Shown in pieces: positions 1-6,691 of a stretch of DNA of 64,000 nucleotides (its first letter is position 1; each line of letters begins with the position of its first letter). A model generated the notes under the pieces. It was not told where the DNA came from. It did not search any database and saw only the letters and a list, made by a program, of their open reading frames with translations. Position numbers and translations under genes: made by a program. Origin of the DNA: Mumia quercus (GTDB taxonomy: Bacteria > Actinomycetota > Actinomycetes > Propionibacteriales > Nocardioidaceae); assembly GCF_025506335.1 (NCBI RefSeq), contig NZ_JANZYO010000004.1:248001-312000 (forward strand), written 5' to 3'.

Positions 1-213
1 CTCGACCTCGACACCAGCACGCTGGTCGGTGAACCCGCCCAGCAGTTCGCCGACGCGGTCCGGCGGGACTACGCCGACGGCATCGCGATGGGGGTGCACG
101 GCACGCCGACGCTCTTCGTCGACGGCGAGCCGTACCTGGACGGGGTCAGCGTCCCCGACCTGCGCAAGGCCCTCGGCCTGTCACGCCGGGGCACGCCACG
201 GACCTTCCGGTAG
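1..213 (+). CDS. DsbA-family thioredoxin-like protein, C-terminal end (partial)
   Basis: The last 70 codons of a gene that begins before the window, in frame 1 with a TAG stop at 211-213. The segment GVHGTPTLFVDG is the cis-proline loop and following strand of DsbA/thioredoxin folds, and a helix with LRKALG closes the domain. DsbA-like proteins catalyse thiol-disulfide exchange on exported proteins. The CxxC active site would lie upstream and cannot be seen. Its last 33 bp overlap the end of the convergent nhaA gene. NhaA and DsbA-like domains occur fused in some actinobacteria, so the adjacency may be functional. Confidence 0.75.
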   Translation, partial: LDLDTSTLVGEPAQQFADAVRRDYADGIAMGVHGTPTLFVDGEPYLDGVSVPDLRKALGLSRRGTPRTFR

Positions 214-1581
214 CGGCGGCGGGCCCTCCTCCTCGTCCGGCGAGCACAAGGACATCCGCTCGCCGAAGAACCGCAGGATCAGCGCACCCACGAGGGCGGA
301 CGTGAGCGAACCGACGAGGATCCCGATCTTGGCCTCGTTGCGCAGGGCCTCGTCGGCGAAGGCGAGCTCGCTGACGAAGAGCGCGATCGTGAAGCCGATG
401 CCGCACAGGAACGCCCCTCCGAGCAGGTGCCCGTACCTGACGCGGCCCGGCAGGGTGCCCAGCCCCGTCTGCAGGGCGAGCGCCGCGCCCGCGACCACGC
501 CCAGCGCCTTGCCCACGAGCAGGCCGAGCACCACACCGAGCGTCACCGGGCTCCCGAGGGCGTCGCCGAGCGCCTCACCGCTGAGCACGCCGCCGGCGTG
601 GGCGAGCCCTACCGCCGGGACGACGTGTTTGGAGCTGATCGGGTGCAGCGCGTCCTGGAGCCGGTCGGCGGTCGGCACCGCCGACCGGACGGCACTGACC
701 GCGAGCCGCGAACGCGTCGCGTCGCGGTCCTCGATGAGTGCGCGCCCGTAGAACAGCAGCCGCAGCCGCACCTCCTCGGTGCGTGACGTGTGGCGTACGG
801 GGACGCACAGGCCCACCGCGACCCCGGCCAGCGTCGGATGCAGTCCCGACTCGAGGACCGAGACCCACAGCGCGACGCCGACGAAGAGGTACGGAGCGAC
901 CTGCCAGATACCCACCCACCGCATCGCGACGAGCACGGCGATCAGCGCGCCACTGGTCGCTAACGCCGTGAACGACACGTCCTCGGAGTAGAAGAGGCCG
1001 AGCAGCGCGATGGCGCCGATGTCGTCGAAGATCGCGAGCGTCAGCAGGAAGACGCGCAGCTGGTCGGGGCACCGCGGCCCGACCAGCGCCAGCACGCCGA
1101 CGACGAACGCCGTGTCGGTCGACATCGGCACTCCCCAGCCGTCGAGGTCCGGACCGGACGGGTTGACGAGGAGGTACAGGCCGATCGGGACCGCAAGCCC
1201 GCCGATCGCGCCGAACAGCGGCACGGACGCCGCCCGGAAGCTGCGCAGCTCGCCGACGGTGAGCTCGCGGTTCACCTCGAGGCCGACGACGAGGAAGAAG
1301 ATCGCCATCGCGGCGTCGTTGATCCAGTGGTGGAGCGTGAGGTCGATGCTGCCGTCGCCGACCGCGATGCTGGCCGGGGTCGACCAGAACTCCTCGTACG
1401 AGTGGCCGGCGAGGTTCGCCCAGACGAGAGCCGTCGCAGACATCAGGAGCAGCAGCGTCGCGCCGCCAGACTCCGTCGAGAGGTAGCGCCGCAGACCGGC
1501 CGACAGACGGGGGTACGGGACGACGACGCGAGGCTTGGGTCCTGGCCTGGTGGGGACTCCGGTGGGGATCGGATCGGTCAC
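181..1581 (-). CDS. nhaA: Na+/H+ antiporter NhaA
   Basis: A 466-residue inner-membrane antiporter that exports Na+ in exchange for protons, for pH and salt homeostasis. Family signatures include WANLAGHSY near residue 55, LHHWINDAAMAIFFLVVGLE near residue 83-102, and MSTDTAFVVGVLALVG plus FLLTLAIFDDIGAI, which carry the paired transport aspartates. About 11-12 hydrophobic segments are present. The start is GTG; no clear Shine-Dalgarno sequence is visible. The charged C-terminal tail (EEEGPPPLPEGP) is not part of the core. It converges on the DsbA-like gene and the two coding ends overlap by 33 bp. Confidence 0.93.
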   Translation of the reverse strand: MTDPIPTGVPTRPGPKPRVVVPYPRLSAGLRRYLSTESGGATLLLLMSATALVWANLAGHSYEEFWSTPASIAVGDGSIDLTLHHWINDAAMAIFFLVVGLEVNRELTVGELRSFRAASVPLFGAIGGLAVPIGLYLLVNPSGPDLDGWGVPMSTDTAFVVGVLALVGPRCPDQLRVFLLTLAIFDDIGAIALLGLFYSEDVSFTALATSGALIAVLVAMRWVGIWQVAPYLFVGVALWVSVLESGLHPTLAGVAVGLCVPVRHTSRTEEVRLRLLFYGRALIEDRDATRSRLAVSAVRSAVPTADRLQDALHPISSKHVVPAVGLAHAGGVLSGEALGDALGSPVTLGVVLGLLVGKALGVVAGAALALQTGLGTLPGRVRYGHLLGGAFLCGIGFTIALFVSELAFADEALRNEAKIGILVGSLTSALVGALILRFFGERMSLCSPDEEEGPPPLPEGPWRAPA

Positions 1582-1675
1582 GTGACAAGCGTGGCAGAGC
1601 GGACGGGTCGACGGGTGGCGCGATCTCTGTCCGTGAGTGGCCGTTATCGCGTGGCGAAGTGTCAGATGCGCTCCG

Positions 1676-1687
1676 TAACGTCATCCC
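1676..1687 (+). promoter_or_regulatory. Leaderless promoter of the EamA gene
   Basis: The -10-like hexamer TAACGT (1676-1681) is followed by only 6 nt before the GTG start. Transcription would begin at or next to the start codon. No Shine-Dalgarno sequence is present. Confidence 0.45.
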
Positions 1688-2611
1688 GTGACCACCTCGA
1701 CCGACCAGACGTCGACCCAGACCCCCGTCGTCCGCGACCTCTCGCTCGCCGCACTCGGGGTGACGGTCCTGCTGTGGGCGTCCGCGTTCGTCGGGATCCG
1801 CGCGGTCGGCGAGACGTTCTCCCCAGGCGCGCTCTCGCTCGGACGTCTGCTGGTCGCGGCTCTCGCGCTGTCGCTCCTGTACGTCCCGCGCCAGCTCGGC
1901 GCGCGACGCGAGCCGCTGCCCCGCGGGAGGACGGCCGCGCTGATCCTCGCGTACGGCGTGCTGTGGTTCGGCGCCTACAACGTCGCGCTGAACGCCGGCG
2001 AGCTCCACGTCGACGCCGGCACCGCCGCGATGCTCGTGCAGCTCGGCCCGATCCTCATCGCGGTGATCGCCGGGCTGTTCCTCGGCGAGGGGTTCCCGGC
2101 GACGCTCGTCGCCGGCCTCGCCGTGGCCTTCACAGGCGTCACGCTCATCGCGCTCGGCGGGGACGGCTCCGACAACGACCTCAAGGGCGTGCTGCTGTGC
2201 GTCCTCGCCGCCGTCCTGTACGCCGCCGGGGTGCTGCTCCAGAAGCCCGTGATGGGGTCGGTCTCCCCGCTGCAAGTGACCTGGCTCGGCTGCGTGATCG
2301 GCGTGGTGGCCTGCCTGCCGTTCGCCGGCCAGCTCGTGAGCGAGGTCCGCGACGCCTCCGCCGGCGCGATCCTGGGCGTCGTCTACCTCGGTGTCTTCCC
2401 GACCGCGCTGGCGTTCACGACCTGGGCGTACGCGTTGCGCCGCGTCGGCGCCGGGCCTGCGAGCGCCACGACCTACCTGGTCCCCGCGATCGCGATCGTC
2501 CTCTCGTGGATCCTCCTCGCGGAGGTCCCGACCGCCCTCGGTCTCGTCGGAGGCGTGCTCTGCCTCGTCGGCGTCGCGCTCACGCGCATGCGGCGGCGGG
2601 CACCGCGCTGA
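1688..2611 (+). CDS. EamA-family (DMT superfamily) transporter
   Basis: A 307-residue protein with ten predicted transmembrane helices made of two EamA repeats (about residues 15-145 and 160-300). The first repeat opens with LLWASAFVGIRAVGETFSPG, typical of drug/metabolite exporters such as RhaT/EamA-type permeases. The second ends with the helix GLVGGVLCLVGVAL and a basic tail RMRRRAPR. The substrate cannot be read from sequence; amino acid or metabolite export is usual for the family. GTG start at 1688, apparently leaderless. It is convergent with the TetR gene, and a 14-bp tandem duplication spans the stop codon. Confidence 0.85.
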   Translation: MTTSTDQTSTQTPVVRDLSLAALGVTVLLWASAFVGIRAVGETFSPGALSLGRLLVAALALSLLYVPRQLGARREPLPRGRTAALILAYGVLWFGAYNVALNAGELHVDAGTAAMLVQLGPILIAVIAGLFLGEGFPATLVAGLAVAFTGVTLIALGGDGSDNDLKGVLLCVLAAVLYAAGVLLQKPVMGSVSPLQVTWLGCVIGVVACLPFAGQLVSEVRDASAGAILGVVYLGVFPTALAFTTWAYALRRVGAGPASATTYLVPAIAIVLSWILLAEVPTALGLVGGVLCLVGVALTRMRRRAPR

Positions 2612-2627
2612 CGGCACCGCGCTGACG
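2600..2627. repeat. 14-bp tandem duplication at the end of the EamA gene
   Basis: GCACCGCGCTGACG occurs twice in perfect tandem (2600-2613, 2614-2627), so the coding end and stop codon are duplicated. The second copy runs into a 6-bp hairpin, CTGACG-ggg-CGTCAG (2622-2636), between convergent genes. Confidence 0.8.
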
Positions 2628-2632
2628 GGGCG

Positions 2633-3235
2633 TCAGACCAGCAGCCCGCCGATCAGCCGGACGAGCACCTCGGAGGACTCGTCCCTGACGCGGGCGCGGT
2701 CCTGCGGCGAGGCGGCGGCGATCGCCATCCCGCAGCCCCCGAGCATCGAGAACGTGATGCTGGCGGTCGTCGCGATCGGGAGCGGAGGCAGCCGTCCGGC
2801 CGAGACCAGCGCGGTGATGATCTGCTCGATCAGGCCGGCCGCGAACTGCTCCTCGCACGCCTTCCAGTCCTCCCATCCGAGCGCGATGGGCCCCTGGCGT
2901 AGCACGATCTCCGCGTAGTGGGAGTCGACCACACGGTCGAGGTAGGCGTTCATGGCCGCGAGCGCGCCCGCGACCGGGTCCTCGTGCACGAGGTAGGCCT
3001 CCTGGATCGCCGCCATCGACTCGGTCTCGGTGCGCTCCAGGACGGCACGGAAAAGGTCCTGCTTGTCCTTGAAGTGGTGGTAGACCGCACCGCGCGTCAG
3101 CTGCGCGGCGGACGCCACCTCCGAGAGGGCCGTCTTGGCGTAACCACGCTCGGCGAACATCGCGGCAGCGGTTGTGAGCAAGGCCTCACGGGTCTCCTCG
3201 GAGTACTGCTCGCGTCTGCTGCGGGGGCGTGACAT
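2633..3235 (-). CDS. TetR/AcrR-family transcriptional regulator
   Basis: About 200 residues. The N-terminal TetR helix-turn-helix covers residues 10-55 (LTTAAAMFAERGYAKTALSEVASAAQLTRGAVYHHFKDKQDLF), followed by an all-helical ligand-binding and dimerisation domain. It is probably a repressor released by a small ligand. I chose the ATG at 3235 (MSRPRSRREQ). An in-frame ATG at 3253 would add six residues but lies inside a 17-bp palindrome that looks like the operator, and it has no Shine-Dalgarno sequence. The divergent neighbour is a small protein of unknown function, so the palindrome probably controls both genes. It is convergent with the EamA exporter, a common TetR target class. Confidence 0.9.
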   Translation of the reverse strand: MSRPRSRREQYSEETREALLTTAAAMFAERGYAKTALSEVASAAQLTRGAVYHHFKDKQDLFRAVLERTETESMAAIQEAYLVHEDPVAGALAAMNAYLDRVVDSHYAEIVLRQGPIALGWEDWKACEEQFAAGLIEQIITALVSAGRLPPLPIATTASITFSMLGGCGMAIAAASPQDRARVRDESSEVLVRLIGGLLV

Positions 3236-3249
3236 ACTTCCAGCATAAG

Positions 3250-3266
3250 ACATACACTGTGTATGT
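3250..3266. promoter_or_regulatory. Palindromic operator, probable TetR binding site
   Basis: ACATACAC-T-GTGTATGT is a perfect 8-1-8 inverted repeat in the gap between the divergent TetR gene and the small gene at 3334. Length, symmetry and position fit a TetR-family operator. Confidence 0.7.
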
Positions 3267-3333
3267 GACCGACATGGCGCACGTCACAAGCACTGCGTCG
3301 GTCGGACCCGAGCTTTCACGGGAGGAGACCCAG

Positions 3334-3816
3334 ATGACGAGCTCCACGACCACCCGCTCCGCCTGGGAGCGGACCACCCGGACCCAACGCGCGCTGCGCG
3401 ACCTGACCTCGGCCGTCGAGCAGGACCCGACCTCGCTGCACGAGGCCGTCCGCCGCGCCCGCACCGAGACCTTCGGCACGCTCGACATGCTCCTGCGCGA
3501 GGCGCACGCGCAGTGGGTGCGAACCTTCGACGCCCGCCTCGACGCCCTCATGGAGAACGGTGCGTACGGCGATCAGGAGGCCGTCGACGCCCTGTGGACG
3601 GAGACGTCGCAGGCGCTGCCGGGCACAGCACGCCTGCTCGACGCGTACGCCGACCACCCAGCGCTGGTGCTGGCTCACGCCCAGCACGCGCAGCGCACCC
3701 GCCACTCGATGGCGACCGAGCTCCCGTCGCGGTGGACGACCGTGTCCCTGCCGCGCCACCGCACGAACGAGCCGGGCCGGTGGCGCCGGCGCGCGCTGGC
3801 CCTGCTGCCCCACTGA
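3334..3816 (+). CDS. Hypothetical protein, mostly helical, divergent from tetR
   Basis: A 160-residue soluble protein that I do not recognise. It is rich in Arg, Ala, Thr and Glu with predicted helices throughout (for example RTQRALRDLTSAVEQDPTSLHEAVRRARTETFGTLDMLLREAHAQW). It has no signal peptide or transmembrane segment and ends in a basic tail RWRRRALALLPH. The ATG at 3334 is chosen because GGAGGAG (3321-3327) precedes it at good spacing; an in-frame upstream extension would run through the operator. It is probably regulated by the adjacent TetR protein. It is convergent with the sigma factor gene, with 8 bp between stop codons. Confidence 0.7.
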   Translation: MTSSTTTRSAWERTTRTQRALRDLTSAVEQDPTSLHEAVRRARTETFGTLDMLLREAHAQWVRTFDARLDALMENGAYGDQEAVDALWTETSQALPGTARLLDAYADHPALVLAHAQHAQRTRHSMATELPSRWTTVSLPRHRTNEPGRWRRRALALLPH

Positions 3817-3824
3817 CCCGAGGC

Positions 3825-4691
3825 TCAGGTGACGTCGCGCAGCTTGTCGGGGTTGCGGACGATGTCGACGGCCGCGATCCGGCCTGAGCCGTCGACGACG
3901 AACGACGTCACCGACCACGCGCCCAACGCGTCGCGCATCACGATGCCGTAGGACCCGTTGACGAGTGCGGGCCGCACCTCCAGGGGCGGCCTTCGCAGGA
4001 ACCCCAGCAGGATGCGCGCGACCTGCTCCGCGCCGACCTGGACGTCCCGCACCGCCGGGACCTTGCCTCCCCCGTCCGAACGCATCACCACCTCCGGGTC
4101 GAGCAGCGCGACCAGCGCTGCGAGGTCGCCGCCCGCGCACGCGGCCACGAACGCTTCGACCACCTCGCGCTGCTGCGCGAGAGACGGTGTCGAGCGCGGC
4201 GCGTGCGCGCGTACGTCCTTGCGGGCACGCGCGGCGAGCTGGCGTACGGCGACAGGTGTCCGCCCTACGACCTCGGCCACCTCCTCGAAGGGCATGCCGA
4301 ACACGTCGTGCAGCAGGTAGGCGACCCGCTGCGCCGGCGAGAGGCGTTCGAGGACGACGAGCAGCGCCATGCTCAGCGACTCGTCGAGCGTCACCCGGTC
4401 TGCCGGGTCCGTGCCGAGCGGCTGCACCACCGGCTCGGGCAGCCAGGTCCCCACGTACCGCTCGCGGCGTACGCGCGCGCTGCCGAGGTGGTCCAGAGCC
4501 AGGTGGGCCACGGCGGTCGTCGCCCACGCGCGGAGGTCGAGGACCGCGTCGGCGTCCGCGCGCTGGAGCCGCAGCCACGCCTCCTGCACGCAGTCCTCCG
4601 CCGCGGCCCACGAGCCGGTCACCGCGTACGCCACGTGCTGGAGGTGCGCGCGGTGCTCCTCGAACTCCTCGGCGAGCGCGTCGAGCCTCAC
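3825..4691 (-). CDS. ECF41-family sigma factor with SnoaL-like C-terminal domain (SigJ type)
   Basis: 288 residues. Sigma region 2 (residues 5-75, HVAYAVTGSWAAAEDCVQEAWLRL), region 4 (about 110-160, LSPAQRVAYLLHDVFGMPFEEVAEVVGRTPVAVRQLAARAR) and a fused SnoaL-like regulatory domain (about 175-288). It carries the three ECF41 signature motifs: WLPEP in the linker, DGGGKV in the SnoaL domain and NPDKL near the C-terminus. ECF41 factors have no classical anti-sigma factor; the C-terminal domain controls activity. It overlaps the upstream epimerase-like gene by 4 bp (ATGA), as expected for ECF41 loci, which usually carry a carboxymuconolactone decarboxylase, oxidoreductase or epimerase partner. 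Confidence 0.92.
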   Translation of the reverse strand: MRLDALAEEFEEHRAHLQHVAYAVTGSWAAAEDCVQEAWLRLQRADADAVLDLRAWATTAVAHLALDHLGSARVRRERYVGTWLPEPVVQPLGTDPADRVTLDESLSMALLVVLERLSPAQRVAYLLHDVFGMPFEEVAEVVGRTPVAVRQLAARARKDVRAHAPRSTPSLAQQREVVEAFVAACAGGDLAALVALLDPEVVMRSDGGGKVPAVRDVQVGAEQVARILLGFLRRPPLEVRPALVNGSYGIVMRDALGAWSVTSFVVDGSGRIAAVDIVRNPDKLRDVT

Positions 4692-5437
4692 GCGTAGGTC
4701 CGCTCGAGCCAGGAGCCGAAGTCCACCTTGCCCCGGGCGTACGGCGCCGCCGAGACCAGGGCCCCTTCACGCAGCGCCCGTCCCGTCGGGCCCCAGGTGG
4801 GGACTCGCAGCGGCACCCGCCCCCGACCCGTCGCGCGGTGCCACGCGCGCGCCAGGTCGCGGATCGGCACCGCGTCCGGCCCGGCGATGTCGAGGGTCCG
4901 CCCCTCGCCAGGGCCCTCCGTCACCTCGGCGAGGGCGTCGCAGACCTCGCGCACGTCGACCGGTGCCAACGCGACGCCGGACGAGAGACGGAGGCCGGCC
5001 TTGGCCACCGCACCGAACACCATGTCGACGAACCCGTGGAACTGCGTCGCCCGCACGACCGTCCACGGGACCTCCCCCGTACGGACGGTCCCTTCCTGCG
5101 CCACCTTGGCGCGGTAGTAGCTGAAGGACGGCACCTGGTCGCAGCCGACGATCGAGACCACGACGTGGTGGCGGATGCCTTCAGCGGCCTCCGCCTCCAC
5201 CAGCCGGCGCGAGCCGTCGACCAGCACGGTCTGCGCGGCCCGGCCTCGGCCGTTGCTCGCGTCCACGACCGCGTCGCACCCTGCGAGGGCGTCGCGGAGA
5301 CCCGCCCCCGTGCTCAGGTCGACCGGGAAGGTGGTGCTCGAGCGGCTGAGCGCCCGCACCTCGTGCCCCCGCGCCGCGAGCACCTCGCACAGCGGGACAC
5401 CCAGCATCCCGGTCCCTCCGATGACAGCGACTCTCAT
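4688..5437 (-). CDS. NAD(P)-binding epimerase/NmrA-like oxidoreductase, ECF41 partner
   Basis: A 249-residue Rossmann protein starting MRVAVIGGTGMLG with the GxxGxxG nucleotide-binding loop. The usual SDR YxxxK is present as SYYRAK near residue 105, and a later GRTLDIAGPDAVP resembles atypical NAD(P)H-binding (NmrA/TMR) SDRs. It is first in a two-gene operon with the ECF41 sigma factor (4-bp overlap). Members of this type are the E or O partners of ECF41 loci and the probable sigma target. Ribosome binding site GGAAGGA lies 6 nt before the ATG. The substrate is unknown. Confidence 0.85.
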   Translation of the reverse strand: MRVAVIGGTGMLGVPLCEVLAARGHEVRALSRSSTTFPVDLSTGAGLRDALAGCDAVVDASNGRGRAAQTVLVDGSRRLVEAEAAEGIRHHVVVSIVGCDQVPSFSYYRAKVAQEGTVRTGEVPWTVVRATQFHGFVDMVFGAVAKAGLRLSSGVALAPVDVREVCDALAEVTEGPGEGRTLDIAGPDAVPIRDLARAWHRATGRGRVPLRVPTWGPTGRALREGALVSAAPYARGKVDFGSWLERTYA

Positions 5438-5473
5438 GACAGGTCCTTCCGTGGTCTACGTCGTCTCCCCCCG

Positions 5474-5500
5474 GACGACGCAGGCCACGCAAACGTGACA
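5474..5500 (-). promoter_or_regulatory. ECF41-type autoregulated promoter
   Basis: On the minus strand, TGTCACG (5494-5500) is followed after 16 nt by CGTC (5474-5477). This matches the TGTCACA...CGTC promoter known for ECF41 sigma factors, with one mismatch. It lies about 37 nt upstream of the epimerase-like gene, so the sigma factor probably controls its own operon. A second CGTC at 13-nt spacing overlaps it. Confidence 0.6.
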
Positions 5501-5505
5501 TCGGC

Positions 5506-6477
5506 TCACTGCGGAGGTGCGTCAGGCAGTCCGAGCAGCGTGAAGAGCGCGGTGTCGAGGAAGACCGAGATGTTGGTGACCTGGTGGTTCTTGATGTCCA
5601 GCGCGAAGAGCGCCCACGGGACGAAGCCGCCCTCGGGGGTCGGCCGCCACTGAGCGAAGCCCGGCGACCCGTTGATCGTGAGGGGCACGAGCCGAGAACC
5701 CCGGCACTCCGAGCCGGGGCCGAGCATCCAGGACCGGATGTCGTCGCGTCCCTGGATCCACATCTCGTACGGGGGCATGCTCTGGGTCGCGTCCTCGCGC
5801 AGCAGCGTGACGAGCGTGTCGATGTCGTACGCCTCGAACGCCTCGACGTACTTGTCGAGGAGCTCTTGCTGGCCGGCGTCCAGCGGGTCGTACAGCTCGC
5901 CGGACTCGCCCTGCGTCTCAGAGAGGGTCGCACGGGCACGCTGCAGGGCGCTGTTGACCGAGGCGACGGTGGTGTCGAGGAGCTCGGCGACCTCAGCGGC
6001 GCGCCAGCGGAGCACCTCGCGGAGCACCAGCACGGCGCGCTGGCGCGGGGGCAGGTGCTGGAGCGCGGCGACGAAGGCGAGGCGGATCGACTCCCGTCCG
6101 GCGGCGATCTCGGCAGGGTCGGCGGTGTCGGGGAGGATGCGCTCGTCGGTCATCGGCTCCATCCACGCCTCGTTGGCGCGCTGCGCGGCGAGGGAGTCGA
6201 CGACCGGCTGCCACGCGGTCGCGGAGAGATCCATCGGGCGTGCCCGACGCTGCCCCGCGCCCAGCGCGTCCATGCAGACGTTCGTGGCGATCCGGTAGAG
6301 CCACGACCGCAAGGAGGAGCGCCCCTCGAACTTGTCGAGGCTGCGCCACGCGCGGACCATCGTCTCCTGCACCGCGTCCTCGGCGTCGAACGCGGATCCG
6401 AGCATCCGGTAGCAGTAGCCCGTGAGCTCGCGTCGGTGTCCTTCGAGATCGAGCTCGGTCGTCGCGACGGCCGTCAT
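5506..6477 (-). CDS. SigX5/SigG-type ECF sigma factor with SnoaL-like domain
   Basis: 323 residues. Sigma-70 region 2 (about 15-80: ELTGYCYRMLGSAFDAEDAVQETMVRAW) and the conserved FEGRSSLRSWLYRIATNVCMDAL. Region 4 (about 140-190) contains LPPRQRAVLVLREVLRWRAAEVAELLDTTVASVNSALQRARATL. A complete SnoaL-like domain (about 205-323, LLDKYVEAFEAYDIDTLVTLLREDA to VFLDTALFTLLGL) follows. This is the TIGR02960-type architecture related to mycobacterial SigG. It is the full-length counterpart of the shortened paralogue at 55695-56330. Upstream (6500-6516 in forward orientation) is GCAGCG-n5-CGCTGC, a possible operator. Confidence 0.88.
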   Translation of the reverse strand: MTAVATTELDLEGHRRELTGYCYRMLGSAFDAEDAVQETMVRAWRSLDKFEGRSSLRSWLYRIATNVCMDALGAGQRRARPMDLSATAWQPVVDSLAAQRANEAWMEPMTDERILPDTADPAEIAAGRESIRLAFVAALQHLPPRQRAVLVLREVLRWRAAEVAELLDTTVASVNSALQRARATLSETQGESGELYDPLDAGQQELLDKYVEAFEAYDIDTLVTLLREDATQSMPPYEMWIQGRDDIRSWMLGPGSECRGSRLVPLTINGSPGFAQWRPTPEGGFVPWALFALDIKNHQVTNISVFLDTALFTLLGLPDAPPQ

Positions 6478-6622
6478 GGCGCCCCCTCGGCACGTGGCAG
6501 CAGCGGATCTCGCTGCAGACCCTCAGGAAACCGTACGCATCCGACAGTTCTCTCGACAACGGACTTCACGTGCGCTCTCCCCTCCCGCGCGGCGTGACCG
6601 AAAGCGGTCACGGGCGTAGCGG

Positions 6623-6638
6623 TGTGATGCGCATCACT
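6623..6638. promoter_or_regulatory. CRP-like site upstream of the rhamnosidase gene
   Basis: TGTGA-TGCGCA-TCACT matches the CRP/cAMP receptor consensus TGTGA-N6-TCACA at 9 of 10 arm positions, and its core GTGATGCGCATCAC is a perfect 14-bp palindrome. It lies 10 bp upstream of the LacI-type operator. Confidence 0.6.
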
Positions 6639-6648
6639 CTACCGTCGG

Positions 6649-6666
6649 GTTTGAAACGTTCCAAAC
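6649..6666. promoter_or_regulatory. LacI-type operator of the rhamnosidase gene
   Basis: GTTTGAAAC-GTTCCAAAC is an 18-bp near-perfect palindrome with the central CG step typical of LacI-family operators. The same TTGAA(A/T)C-G(A/T)TTCAA-like core occurs twice between the rhamnose operon and the LacI-family gene at 23157. Confidence 0.7.
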
Positions 6667-6691
6667 GCCTGCCTGTGCCGAAGGAGCCGTC

